From NCBI GenBank assembly GCA_902781095.1, contig CACZHW010000022.1, forward strand, positions 1 through 38,436: a DNA stretch of 38,436 nucleotides, written 5' to 3'. Source of the DNA: an uncultured Eubacteriales bacterium (GTDB lineage Bacteria > Bacillota > Clostridia > Christensenellales > Aristaeellaceae). Below the pieces are notes generated by a model that had not been told where the DNA came from, did not search any database, and saw only the letters and a program-made list of their open reading frames with translations. Shown here piece after piece: positions 8,067 through 19,241 of the stretch. The translations under genes were made by a program, and so were the position numbers. Positions within the stretch are counted from its first letter, which is position 1; the number at the start of each line of letters is the position of its first letter.

Positions 8067-8897
8067 ATGAAGCAAAAACTGATTTTTCTGGATATCGACG
8101 GGACCCTGACTCCGGCCGGCAGCAACGTGCCGCCGGAGAGCGCCATGGAGGCGGTGCGCCTGGCGCAGGCACAGGGACACAAGGTGTTCCTGTGCACCGG
8201 ACGCAACTATGCGATGCTGAAGCCGGTGCTGGATCTCGGTTTTGACGGCGCCGTGGCTAGCGCAGGCGGGTACGTCTTCGCCGGGGATGAGGTGCTCTTC
8301 GACTGTCCGATGGAACCGGAACAGCGCGATACGGCGATGCGCCTCATGAAGGAGAGCGGCGTCTTCCGCACGGTCGAGGCGAGGGATGCCACTTACGGCG
8401 ACGAAGACCTGGGGGACTTCCTTGCCGGTGCGGGGGAAGGCAACAGCGAGCTGATGCGCTGGCGCAAGGCGCTTGCGGAGCGGCTGAACATCCTGCCCAT
8501 GTCTGCGTACGCGGGGGATCCGGTCTACAAGATCGTCTATATGTGCAGCAGGATGGAGCAACTGGACAGCGTGCGCAGCGCGCTCGAAAAGGACTTCAAC
8601 TTCCTCGTGCAGGATGTGGCCGCCCATAACTGCCTGAACGGCGAGATGATCAACCGGAGATTTGACAAGGGCCGCGGCGTGCGCATCATGGCGGAGCACT
8701 TCGGTGCGGAGATCGCCGATACCATCGGCTTCGGGGACAGCATGAACGACCTGGAGATGATCGAGACCGTCGGCATCAGCGTGTGCATGGAAAACGGGAG
8801 CCCGGCGCTCAAGGCGAAGAGCAGCAGGATCTGCCCTGCCGTGGAGCAGGACGGCCTGGCCAAGGCCTTCCGCGAACTCAGTCTTACAGGCGAATGA
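8067..8897 (+). CDS. HAD-superfamily hydrolase, Cof/type IIB sugar phosphatase
   Basis: A cytosolic, Mg-dependent phosphatase of 276 aa. Motif I is FLDIDGT (nucleophile Asp9, acid/base Asp11) and motif IV is GFGDSMNDLEM (Asp224, Asp228). The large insert between them is the type IIB cap domain found in Cof-type hydrolases and in sucrose-phosphate phosphatases. It starts 17 bases after the amylosucrase stop with GGGAGAG ahead of the ATG. Family members act on sugar phosphates and other phospho-metabolites. Position between an amylosucrase and a PTS suggests it could dephosphorylate an incoming disaccharide phosphate, but this is inference. Confidence 0.85.
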   Translation: MKQKLIFLDIDGTLTPAGSNVPPESAMEAVRLAQAQGHKVFLCTGRNYAMLKPVLDLGFDGAVASAGGYVFAGDEVLFDCPMEPEQRDTAMRLMKESGVFRTVEARDATYGDEDLGDFLAGAGEGNSELMRWRKALAERLNILPMSAYAGDPVYKIVYMCSRMEQLDSVRSALEKDFNFLVQDVAAHNCLNGEMINRRFDKGRGVRIMAEHFGAEIADTIGFGDSMNDLEMIETVGISVCMENGSPALKAKSSRICPAVEQDGLAKAFRELSLTGE

Positions 8898-8929
8898 CCG
8901 CGCAATTAAATATTTGTTCGTTATTTAAC

Positions 8930-8943
8930 TAAACATATGTTTA
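8930..8943. promoter_or_regulatory. 14-bp perfect palindrome overlapping the PTS promoter (candidate operator)
   Basis: TAAACATATGTTTA is a perfect inverted repeat that covers the start of the -35 box (8940-8945). That is the classic place for a repressor site. No regulator gene lies in the operon. Confidence 0.5.
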
Positions 8944-8967
8944 CAGAACCGCACCCAAAAGTATACA
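8940..8967 (+). promoter_or_regulatory. Promoter of the PTS operon (TTTACA-N16-TATACA)
   Basis: TTTACA (8940-8945) and TATACA (8962-8967), or TACAAT (8964-8969) with an 18-base spacer. The leader carries a small GC hairpin (TTGCGGC/GCCGCAA, about 8980-8998) before the AAGGAGG site. Confidence 0.7.
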
Positions 8968-9023
8968 ATAACTGCAGCGTTGCGGCCGTTGCCGCAAAAG
9001 CACGAGTTTAAGGAGGAAATGGT

Positions 9024-10913
9024 ATGGCACTGGACTATCGCAAATGCGCTGAGCAGATCGCGGCCAATATCGGCGGCGGTTCAAACGTCATCAGCGCGGC
9101 CCATTGCGCAACCCGTCTGCGTCTCGTCATCGCGGACAACGGCAAGGTAAACAAGGAAGCGCTCGAGAATGTGGACGGTGTCAAGGGCATGTTCGAATCC
9201 AACGGGCAGCTTCAACTCATCATCGGCACGGGCACCGTCAACAAGGTTTACGATGAGTTCCTGGCCGTGACCGGCGCAAGCGCCGCCAGCAAGGCGGATG
9301 TCAAGGCTGCCGCCGCGAGCCGCATGCCGCTGTGGAAGAAGATCCTGAAGACGCCAGGCGACGTCTTCGTGCCGATCCTGCCCGCCATCGTGGCCTCCGG
9401 CCTCATGATGGGCATCGTGGAAGCCATCCCGAAATTCGCTCCCGCCTTCGGCCAGAGCGACTGGTTTGCCTTCCTGGATCTCGTTGCCAATACCGCTTTT
9501 GCGCTGCTGCCGGTGCTGGTCGCCATTTCCGCCGCGCGCGTCTTCGGCGGCAATATCTTCCTGGGCGCCGTCATCGGCCTCATGATGGTGCACCCCGCGC
9601 TGATCAACGCGTGGACCGTCGGCAGTTACGCCGCAGGAGAGATACCCACGTGGCACCTGTTCTTCTTTAGTGTACAGCAGGTCGGCTATCAGGGCCACGT
9701 CATACCGGTCATACTGGCAGTCCTGCTCATGAGTACGGTGGAGAAGTGGCTGCATAAAAAGGTGCCGGAGATGATCGACCTCTTCGTCACACCGCTGTGC
9801 ACCGTGCTCGTCACCTCTTTCATCACCTTCACGATCATCGGACCCATCTTCTCCGTCTTTGAGAACTGGGTGCTGGCCGGCGCAAAGTGGCTGATCACCG
9901 TGGGCTTCGGCCTCGGCGCGGCGGCGATGGGCGCCATCTATCCGCTCACGGTCGTCATGGGCCTGCACCACATGTACAACGTCATCGAAGCCGGCATGAT
10001 CTCCTCGACGGGCGTCAACACGTGGATGCCCATCGCGAGCGCAGCCAACTTCGCCCAGTTCGGCGCCTGCCTTGCTGTCGCGCTGAAGGTGAAGAATGCG
10101 AAGACCAAGTCGGTCGCGCTGCCGTCCTCCCTGTCCGCCTCTCTGGGCATCACGGAGCCGGCTATCTTCGGTATCAACTTCCGCTTCATGAAACCCTTCG
10201 TCTGCGGCATGATCGGCGGCGCCGTGGCGTCCCTGTTCGCCTCCTGGATGAAAGGCACCGCGATCAATGAGGCCGGCGAGGTGGTCAAGGTCGCCTTCGG
10301 CGCCACGACCTACGGCGTTACCGGCATCCCGGGCATCCCGGCCGTCAACAACGTGCCCATGTATCTCGTGGAACTGATTATCGCGGCGGGCATCGCTTTC
10401 GGCCTGACCTGGGTCGTGTGGAAAGAGGATGAGCCCAAGAAGGCTGCGGAGCCCAAGGCTGAGGCGGCCCCTGCCGTTCCCACCGTATCCGTCATCCGCT
10501 GCGCGAACGGCGTCGTGCTGCAGCCTGTCGAAGGAACGGTCATCGCCCGCGAGGATATCCCGGACGACACCTTTGCCTCCGGCGTCCTGGGCGACGGCGT
10601 AGGCATCCAGCCGACCGGCGAAGTCGTCGTGGCACCGTTTGACGGCACGATTTCCTCCGTGGCGGAGAGCCAGCATGCCGTGGGCATCGAGGCGAACGGC
10701 ATGGAAATGCTGATCCACGTCGGCGTGGATACCGTGCAGATGAACGGTGACGGCTTCACCTGCCTGGTCAAGGAAGGCGACGCCGTGAAGGCGGGCCAGC
10801 CCCTCATCCGCTTCAGCCGCGAGAAGATCAAGGCCGCCGGCTACAGCGACACCGTGGCGGTGCTGCTCACGAACTCCGACGATCTGGATGGCGTCGAGTG
10901 CGGCGCGAAGTAA
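9024..10913 (+). CDS. PTS transporter EIIBCA, sucrose/beta-glucoside (glucose superfamily) type
   Basis: This permease imports and phosphorylates a sugar at the membrane, using phosphate from EI and HPr. The order is EIIB (about 1-90, phospho-Cys28 in SAAHCATRLRL), EIIC (about 105-470, ten or so hydrophobic segments, with GITEPAIFGIN), an Ala/Pro/Glu-rich linker (about 475-490), and EIIA (about 495-629, phospho-His565 in EMLIHVGVDTVQ). At 629 aa this is a full-length three-domain enzyme. AAGGAGG precedes ATG 9024. The gene has its own promoter and a palindromic operator candidate, and it is followed by HPr and EI genes. The neighbouring amylosucrase and probable fructokinase favour sucrose as substrate. 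Specificity within the sucrose/trehalose/beta-glucoside group cannot be fixed from sequence alone. Confidence 0.92.
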   Translation: MALDYRKCAEQIAANIGGGSNVISAAHCATRLRLVIADNGKVNKEALENVDGVKGMFESNGQLQLIIGTGTVNKVYDEFLAVTGASAASKADVKAAAASRMPLWKKILKTPGDVFVPILPAIVASGLMMGIVEAIPKFAPAFGQSDWFAFLDLVANTAFALLPVLVAISAARVFGGNIFLGAVIGLMMVHPALINAWTVGSYAAGEIPTWHLFFFSVQQVGYQGHVIPVILAVLLMSTVEKWLHKKVPEMIDLFVTPLCTVLVTSFITFTIIGPIFSVFENWVLAGAKWLITVGFGLGAAAMGAIYPLTVVMGLHHMYNVIEAGMISSTGVNTWMPIASAANFAQFGACLAVALKVKNAKTKSVALPSSLSASLGITEPAIFGINFRFMKPFVCGMIGGAVASLFASWMKGTAINEAGEVVKVAFGATTYGVTGIPGIPAVNNVPMYLVELIIAAGIAFGLTWVVWKEDEPKKAAEPKAEAAPAVPTVSVIRCANGVVLQPVEGTVIAREDIPDDTFASGVLGDGVGIQPTGEVVVAPFDGTISSVAESQHAVGIEANGMEMLIHVGVDTVQMNGDGFTCLVKEGDAVKAGQPLIRFSREKIKAAGYSDTVAVLLTNSDDLDGVECGAK

Positions 10914-10965
10914 ACCTTCAGTCAAAGAACCGCGAATCAGCGGATAAGATTAAAGGAGGATAACC

Positions 10966-11223
10966 ATGAAGACATTTGAGTACACCATCACCGATCCCGT
11001 GGGCATCCACGCCCGTCCGGCCGGCATCCTGGTCAAGGAGATCAAGAAATACGCTTCCGCCGTCACCGTCATCAAGGGCGAGAAGTCCGTCAACGCGCTC
11101 AAGCTCATGGCGCTCATGGGCATGGGCATCAAGCAGGGAGATACCGTTAAAGTGACCGTCGAGGGCGCGGATGAGGACACCGCAGCCGCCGCCATCGAAG
11201 AGTTCTTCAAAGCGAATTTCTGA
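10966..11223 (+). CDS. ptsH: HPr phosphocarrier protein (Lys at position 46)
   Basis: HPr carries phosphate from Enzyme I to EIIA domains. The 85-aa protein has the active-site motif GIHARPAG with His15. Aligned without gaps to Bacillus subtilis HPr, the regulatory Ser46 position is Lys46 (VNALKLMALM where VNLKSIMGVM is usual). Phosphorylation by HPr kinase, and hence CcpA co-repressor function, would therefore be lost. It might still have been replaced by a second HPr elsewhere. AAAGGAGG lies seven to eight bases before ATG 10966. The gene follows the EIIBCA gene by about 50 bases and precedes ptsI, with a terminator-like hairpin between. Confidence 0.93.
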   Translation: MKTFEYTITDPVGIHARPAGILVKEIKKYASAVTVIKGEKSVNALKLMALMGMGIKQGDTVKVTVEGADEDTAAAAIEEFFKANF

Positions 11224-11231
11224 TGAACGTG

Positions 11232-11272
11232 AGAGGGCGGCTGCCGGAAGACAGCCGCCCTCTGTTCTGTTT
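11232..11272 (+). terminator. Terminator-like hairpin between ptsH and ptsI
   Basis: A 12-bp stem (AGAGGGCGGCTG/CAGCCGCCCTCT) with an eight-base loop, then a T-rich run (TGTTCTGTTTT). It could lower ptsI expression relative to ptsH, since no separate ptsI promoter is obvious. Confidence 0.75.
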
Positions 11273-11294
11273 TGAGACGAGGAGGTAACGGACC

Positions 11295-12974
11295 ATGATT
11301 TCCATCCAGGGTAAGGGCGTATCCACGGGCGTGGCCATCGGGCCCCTGTACTTCTATCAGCGCGCCAAGAGCACCATCCGCCGCTATGAGGTAGAGGATG
11401 AGCAGGCGGAGTGGAACCGGTTCAAGGACGCGCAGGCGAAGGCTGTCGAGCAGCTGGGCGAGCTGGCCGAGAAGGCGCGGGCAGAGGCCGGCGACGAGGC
11501 GGCGCTCCTGTTCGAGACGCATCAGCTGATGGCGGAGGACCTCGACTACGAGGAAGCCATCCAGGGCCTCATTCAGGACGACAAGCTCAACGCCGAAGCG
11601 GCGGTAACGGATACGGCAGCGCAGTTCGCCGAGATGTTTGCCGCGATGGACGATGCGTATATGCAGGCCAGGGCGGCGGACGTGAAGGACGTTTCTTCCC
11701 GCATCATTTCGATTTTGACGGGTGTGGTGCAGGGCGGCATCGATTCCCCGGTGCCCATCATCCTGGCGGCGGACGATCTGGCCCCCAGCGAGACGGTGCA
11801 GCTGGACAAGAGCAAGATCCTAGGCTTTGTGACAGAGGGCGGCAGCGGCTCCAGCCATACCGCGATCCTTGCCCGCACGATGGGCATCCCCGCCATCATC
11901 GGCGTCGGCGACCAGCTGAAGCCGGAGTATGAAGGCCGCGAGGTCATCGTGGACGGCAGCACGGGCAATGTGGTGGTGGATGCCGACGAAGCGACGCGCA
12001 CGCGTCTGCTGGCCAAGCAGGAAGAGCAGCGGAAGATGCGCGAAATGCTGGAACAGCTGAAGGGCAAGCCCAACGAGACGAAGGACGGGCAGTCCATCCG
12101 CGTCTACTGCAACATCGGCGGTCCGGACGACGTGCACGCGGTGCTGAGCAACGACGGCGGCGGAATCGGCCTGTTCCGCAGCGAGTTCCTGTATCTCAAC
12201 TGCGACGATTATCCCTCCGAGGACTATCAGTTCGAGGCCTACAAGCAGGTCCTCTCCGACATGGACGGCAAGGAGGTTGTCATCCGCACGCTGGATATCG
12301 GCGCGGACAAGCAGATTGGCTACTTTAACCTGCCGGCGGAAGAGAACCCGGCCATGGGCAACCGTGCGCTGCGCATATGCCTCAACCGTCCGGAAGTCTT
12401 CCATACGCAGATCCGTGCGCTGTACCGCGCTTCCGCTTTCGGCAAGCTGGGCATCATGTTCCCCATGGTCACCAGCGTGTGGGAGGTCAAGGAAGCCAAG
12501 AAGATGTGCGAACGCGTCAAGGCTGAACTGACGGCGGAAGGCATCCCGTTTGCGGAGGACGTGGAAATCGGCATCATGATCGAGACGCCGGCCGCCGCCG
12601 TGATGAGCGACCGCCTGGCGCGCGAGGTGGACTTCTTCTCCTGCGGCACCAACGACCTCACGCAGTACACGCTGGCCTGCGACAGGCAGAACGCGGATCT
12701 CGGCCGCTTCTACAATCCGCATCATCCGGCGGTGCTTCGCCTGCTCAAAATGGTGTGCGACAACGCGCATAAGCAGGGCATATGGGTCGGCATCTGCGGT
12801 GAGCTGGGCGCCGATCTGGAGCTCACGGAGACCTTCCTCTCCATCGGTATCGACGAGCTGAGCGTATCGCCGCGGTCGGTGCTTCCGCTCCGGCAGAAGA
12901 TCCGGGAGACGGACGTTTCCGCTGTGCGGGAAAAGGTGCTGGGCGATCTGCTGAGCGACGAAAACGCACTGTAA
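11295..12974 (+). CDS. ptsI: PTS Enzyme I (phosphoenolpyruvate-protein phosphotransferase)
   Basis: Enzyme I takes phosphate from PEP and passes it to HPr in the cytosol. At 559 aa it is full length. The N-terminal phosphohistidine domain carries His188 in SGSSHTAILARTMGIPA. The C-terminal PEP-binding barrel shows GIGLFRSEFLY, RTLDIGADKQ, the metal/PEP motif DFFSCGTNDLTQYTLA, and the catalytic Cys in GICGELGAD. A GACGAGGAGG site precedes ATG 11295. It lies downstream of the sugar-specific EII and HPr, so this locus encodes a complete phosphorelay. Whether these are the only general PTS genes in the cell cannot be seen here. Confidence 0.95.
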   Translation: MISIQGKGVSTGVAIGPLYFYQRAKSTIRRYEVEDEQAEWNRFKDAQAKAVEQLGELAEKARAEAGDEAALLFETHQLMAEDLDYEEAIQGLIQDDKLNAEAAVTDTAAQFAEMFAAMDDAYMQARAADVKDVSSRIISILTGVVQGGIDSPVPIILAADDLAPSETVQLDKSKILGFVTEGGSGSSHTAILARTMGIPAIIGVGDQLKPEYEGREVIVDGSTGNVVVDADEATRTRLLAKQEEQRKMREMLEQLKGKPNETKDGQSIRVYCNIGGPDDVHAVLSNDGGGIGLFRSEFLYLNCDDYPSEDYQFEAYKQVLSDMDGKEVVIRTLDIGADKQIGYFNLPAEENPAMGNRALRICLNRPEVFHTQIRALYRASAFGKLGIMFPMVTSVWEVKEAKKMCERVKAELTAEGIPFAEDVEIGIMIETPAAAVMSDRLAREVDFFSCGTNDLTQYTLACDRQNADLGRFYNPHHPAVLRLLKMVCDNAHKQGIWVGICGELGADLELTETFLSIGIDELSVSPRSVLPLRQKIRETDVSAVREKVLGDLLSDENAL

Positions 12975-12981
12975 TCCATTT

Positions 12982-13008
12982 GCGGCCGGCTGTCAGCCGG
13001 CCGCTTTT
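12982..13008 (+). terminator. Terminator of the PTS operon
   Basis: A 10-bp perfect stem GCGGCCGGCT/AGCCGGCCGC with loop GTC, followed by TTTT. Confidence 0.88.
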
Positions 13009-13028
13009 AACGAAGAGAGGGGTTACCA

Positions 13029-13808
13029 TTGCAACTGATCAAACGGGATTTCTGGTATGGACCGGGCGCTTCAAACCGGATGCTCCACATCCTGCTGCCG
13101 GACGGGTACGAAGCGGGCGGTGAGCACTATCCGGTGATGTATTTCTTTGACGGGCACAACCTCTTCCGCGACGAGGACGCGACCTACGGCAAGAGCTGGG
13201 GCCTGGCCGATTATCTCGCCGGATGGGACAAGAAGCTGATCATCGTGGGTGCCGAGTGCAGCCACACGGGCAACGAACGCCTCTCCGAATATCTGCCCTA
13301 TGAGGTGCACCGCGGCTGGCTTTCGGATACGCAGGCCAAGGGGGAGGAGACGATGCGCTGGCTGATGGAAGAGGTCAAACCGATGATCGACGCAGAGTAC
13401 CGCACGATGCCTTTCCGCGAGTGTACGGGCATCGGCGGCTCGTCCATGGGCGGGATCATGGCGCTGTACGCCGTCGTGCACTGGAACCGGCTGATCTCCA
13501 AGGCGGCCTGCGTCTCGCCCGCGCTGGGCCCCTGCGCGCCGGCACTGTGGCGGGAGATGAACGGGAACCCGGTTAGCCCCGATACCCGCGTCTTCCTTTC
13601 CTGGGGGACGCAGGAGGCGCCGGGCGTTGCGGACGTGTGGCAGGAAGACCGCCACAGCGGCACCTACCGGCGCATCAAGGGGACGGCCAACAAACTGGAC
13701 GCCCAGGGCGCGGCACAGCGCATGTACTGCCAGATCGGCGGCCGGCACTGCGAGGCGGACTGGGAGAAACAGCTGCCGCTGATCATGCCGTTCCTGTGGC
13801 AGGAATAA
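13029..13808 (+). CDS. Alpha/beta-hydrolase, esterase (PF00756-like)
   Basis: A cytosolic serine hydrolase of 259 aa with unknown substrate. The nucleophile elbow is GIGGSSMGGIMAL (GxSxG form). The N-terminal half reads LLPDGYEAGGEHYPVMYFFDGHNLF, as in esterase-D-like and enterochelin-esterase-like proteins. The C-terminal catalytic His is probably in GGRHCEADW. No signal peptide or membrane segment is present. Translation starts at TTG 13029 behind a GAGAGG site. It sits just after the PTS terminator with no obvious promoter, and it ends at a bidirectional terminator shared with the convergent ttcA-like gene. Confidence 0.8.
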   Translation: MQLIKRDFWYGPGASNRMLHILLPDGYEAGGEHYPVMYFFDGHNLFRDEDATYGKSWGLADYLAGWDKKLIIVGAECSHTGNERLSEYLPYEVHRGWLSDTQAKGEETMRWLMEEVKPMIDAEYRTMPFRECTGIGGSSMGGIMALYAVVHWNRLISKAACVSPALGPCAPALWREMNGNPVSPDTRVFLSWGTQEAPGVADVWQEDRHSGTYRRIKGTANKLDAQGAAQRMYCQIGGRHCEADWEKQLPLIMPFLWQE

Positions 13809-13817
13809 CCCAATCAA

Positions 13818-13864
13818 AACGAATCCTTCCGACGCCTGTCCGGCGCGGAAGGATTCGTTTATTC
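13818..13864. terminator. Bidirectional terminator between convergent genes
   Basis: AACGAATCCTTCCG pairs with CGGAAGGATTCGTT. T-rich tracts follow on both strands, so it can end both the esterase (+) and the ttcA-like gene (-). Confidence 0.85.
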
Positions 13865-14701
13865 TTCGTCGTAATCGTCCAGGAACGAGTGGGCCTGTCC
13901 CTTGTATTTCCATCCTGCCATCGTATCCAGGCAGACGGAATGGATGCTGCTGAAGATGCAGTCGTCGATGTCCGGGTGGGTGCGCTTGAGGCTGCGGATG
14001 AGCTCCTTGACTTCCTGCCGCTTGGAGACGCCCTGCCCGCCGGATGCCTCGGCTTTCTCCGTAAACCGGCAGGCGCAGCGGATAAAGGAAAGACCGTTGT
14101 AGCGGCACCAGGAGAGAATGTCCTCCTCGCGGATGCAGTAGAGGGGGCGGATGAGCTCCATCCCGGGGAAGTTGCGGCTGTGCAGCTTGGGGGGCATCGC
14201 CTGCAGCTGCGCGCCGTAGAACATGCTCATGACCACGGTTTCGATGACGTCGTCCATGTGATGCCCCAGGGCGATCTTGTTGCAGCCCATTTCCTTCGCC
14301 TTGGCGTACAGCGCGCCGCGGCGCATCCTGGCGCAGAGGTAGCAGGGATTCTGATCCGCTGCGTTGGCCACGTCGAAAATCCGGCTTTCAAAGATCGTGA
14401 CGGGGACGCGGAGCAGGGCCGTGTTTTCCTCTATTTTGCGCCGGTTCGCCTCGTTATAACCGGGATCCATGACGAGGAAGACCGCCTCAAACGGAACCTC
14501 GGTGTGCCGCAGGAGCTCCTGCATCAGCTTGGCCAGCAGCATGGAATCCTTGCCGCCGGAGATGCACACGGCGATTCGGTCGCCCGCGCTGAGGAGCCGG
14601 TAGTCGCGGATGGCCTTCATAAAAGGCGTCCACAGTTCCTTGCGGAAACGCTTGTTGATGCTGCGTTCGATCATCTGGCAGCGGTCGAGTTCTCGGGCCA
14701 C
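13859..14701 (-). CDS. tRNA 2-thiocytidine biosynthesis protein, TtcA-like PP-loop ATPase
   Basis: The protein belongs to the PP-loop ATPases that adenylate and thiolate tRNA bases. TtcA makes 2-thiocytidine-32. The ATP loop is VCISGGKDSMLLAKL. Three cysteines expected to hold an iron-sulfur cluster are visible: NPCYLCARMRRG (CxxC), then RCACRF further on. GHHMDDVIETVVM is another family motif. GTG at 14701 has AGGAGG seven bases upstream and gives 280 aa; the longer reading frame upstream runs through the promoter. It is transcribed from a perfect promoter (14744-14772), divergent from the chagasin-like gene. A related TtuA/TtcA subgroup with another target base is possible. Confidence 0.85.
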   Translation of the reverse strand: MARELDRCQMIERSINKRFRKELWTPFMKAIRDYRLLSAGDRIAVCISGGKDSMLLAKLMQELLRHTEVPFEAVFLVMDPGYNEANRRKIEENTALLRVPVTIFESRIFDVANAADQNPCYLCARMRRGALYAKAKEMGCNKIALGHHMDDVIETVVMSMFYGAQLQAMPPKLHSRNFPGMELIRPLYCIREEDILSWCRYNGLSFIRCACRFTEKAEASGGQGVSKRQEVKELIRSLKRTHPDIDDCIFSSIHSVCLDTMAGWKYKGQAHSFLDDYDEE

Positions 14702-14743
14702 AGGCTGTCCTCCTTTCGCGGGGGCGGGGTATTCTGCCAAGGC

Positions 14744-14772
14744 ATTATATCGGGTGCATGCGCCGGTGTCAA
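14744..14772 (-). promoter_or_regulatory. Promoter of the ttcA-like gene (perfect consensus)
   Basis: On the minus strand TTGACA (14772-14767) and TATAAT (14749-14744) are 17 bases apart. Confidence 0.88.
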
Positions 14773-14778
14773 TTTGTT

Positions 14779-14807
14779 TTGAAATAAAGACATTCTCATG
14801 ATATACT
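14779..14807 (+). promoter_or_regulatory. Promoter of the chagasin-like gene
   Basis: TTGAAA (14779-14784), 17-base spacer, extended -10 TGATATACT (box 14802-14807). It is divergent from and nearly abuts the ttcA-like promoter. Confidence 0.82.
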
Positions 14808-14832
14808 GTTGCCGTGAAAGAAGGGATGGTCA

Positions 14833-15582
14833 ATGAAGCGGAGCGTATTTGCGGCACTGGCTGCCGCGCTGATCCTGTCCTTTGCGTGCGCGGCGGCGGA
14901 CGCCGGCTTTCTGGCGCTGACCGGGCTGGACCGGATGGCCGCGTCCATGGCGCAGGGCGTGCAGCTCGCCTCCGTCTATTATACGGACGGCAGCCGTGAA
15001 TTCGAGACGGCGGACGCCGCGACGGTACAGCAGCTCTTTGCTGCGCTGTCCGAGATCAGCATTTCCTCCTTCTCCGGCCAGCGCGCACAGGAGGGCTTTT
15101 CGGCGGTCATCTTCACGCTTTCGGACGGCAGCCGCTACAGCGTCCGCTTCTCCGGCGACAGGCTGGAGGCGGGCAGTGCGACGTATGACGTGGAGGGGGC
15201 GGAAAGCTTTCAGGCGCTCGCTCAGGCGCTGCTCGGCGGCGGGGCGGGCGCGGCGCAGGGAACAGGCGGCACTGTCAACGCGGTGGATCTGTACCTGCCG
15301 TCCAACCCGGGCACGGGCTACGCCTGGTCGGCCCAGGTGGAGCGCGAGGGGATCGTTCGCGTTACGGAACAGCTTTTCCAGGGGGGCGCAGAACCGCAGT
15401 CCCTGGGCGCGGGCGGCACGCACTGGTTCCATTTCGACGGCGTCCGGCCGGGCGTGACGGCGGTAAAGCTTTCCTACGCGCGCCCCTGGGAGAGCAGCGC
15501 CGCCTATACGCTGATCTGGCGCATGACGGTGGACAGCGCGCTGAATGTGCTCGTCTGGGGTTTTGAGATGCAGGCGCCGTAA
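14833..15582 (+). CDS. Secreted protein with a C-terminal chagasin-like (inhibitor I42) domain
   Basis: The 249-aa protein starts with a signal peptide: basic MKR, then a hydrophobic stretch to about residue 24. The lipobox is not convincing, although FACAAAD contains a Cys. Residues about 35-130 form an unrecognised domain with repeated YTDGS and LSDGS turns. Residues about 145-249 match the chagasin fold of cysteine-protease inhibitors. All three inhibitory loops are recognisable: NPGTGY (about 158-163), GAGG (about 192), and RPWES (about 217). The likely role is inhibition of papain-type peptidases outside the cell, but no target protease is nearby. The ribosome binding site is AAGGGATGG. 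The fusion to an extra N-terminal domain is longer than the usual ~110-aa chagasin. Confidence 0.75.
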   Translation: MKRSVFAALAAALILSFACAAADAGFLALTGLDRMAASMAQGVQLASVYYTDGSREFETADAATVQQLFAALSEISISSFSGQRAQEGFSAVIFTLSDGSRYSVRFSGDRLEAGSATYDVEGAESFQALAQALLGGGAGAAQGTGGTVNAVDLYLPSNPGTGYAWSAQVEREGIVRVTEQLFQGGAEPQSLGAGGTHWFHFDGVRPGVTAVKLSYARPWESSAAYTLIWRMTVDSALNVLVWGFEMQAP

Positions 15583-15596
15583 TCAAAAAAAGGAGA

Positions 15597-15632
15597 AAAG
15601 CCGCCGTGCTGCCCGCAGGGCGGATTTTCTTG
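15597..15632 (+). terminator. Weak terminator after the chagasin-like gene
   Basis: GCCGCC and GGGCGG pair around a GC-rich loop, followed by ATTTTCTT. The stem is short, so termination may be partial. Confidence 0.5.
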
Positions 15633-15661
15633 TTGTGTTCATCCCGCTCTTCGTATATAAT
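15633..15661 (+). promoter_or_regulatory. Promoter of the hybrid histidine kinase gene
   Basis: TTGTGT (15633-15638), 17-base spacer, TATAAT (15656-15661). The leader is about 100 bases and contains a small GTCC-TTC-GGAC hairpin. Confidence 0.7.
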
Positions 15662-15764
15662 ATAACGTGTAAAATGGGATTATCCGTCCTTCGGACAATT
15701 GTGCACAGAGGGGATTCACCCGTTGCCTGTGTGCAACCGTACAGAAGAACAGGAGGCCGTCACT

Positions 15765-19157
<3,393 letters not shown>

Positions 19158-19175
19158 AATGCGCCCATCCGGCAG

Positions 19176-19194
19176 TCAACCGCCAGTCGGTTGA
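19176..19194. promoter_or_regulatory. Inverted repeat overlapping the -35 box of the XRE-receiver gene
   Basis: TCAACCG and CGGTTGA, separated by five bases, form a perfect 7-bp inverted repeat. Its right arm overlaps the TTGAAG -35 box (19191-19196), and no T-run follows. It is a candidate operator for autoregulation by the XRE protein, though a weak end-of-transcript hairpin for the kinase gene is also possible. Confidence 0.4.
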
Positions 19195-19219
19195 AGTATT
19201 CCACCCGGTTTGTTATTTT
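19191..19219 (+). promoter_or_regulatory. Promoter of the XRE-receiver gene
   Basis: TTGAAG (19191-19196), 17-base spacer, TATTTT (19214-19219). Confidence 0.5.
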
Positions 19220-19241
19220 ATAGACGGAAAGGGGTGATGAG

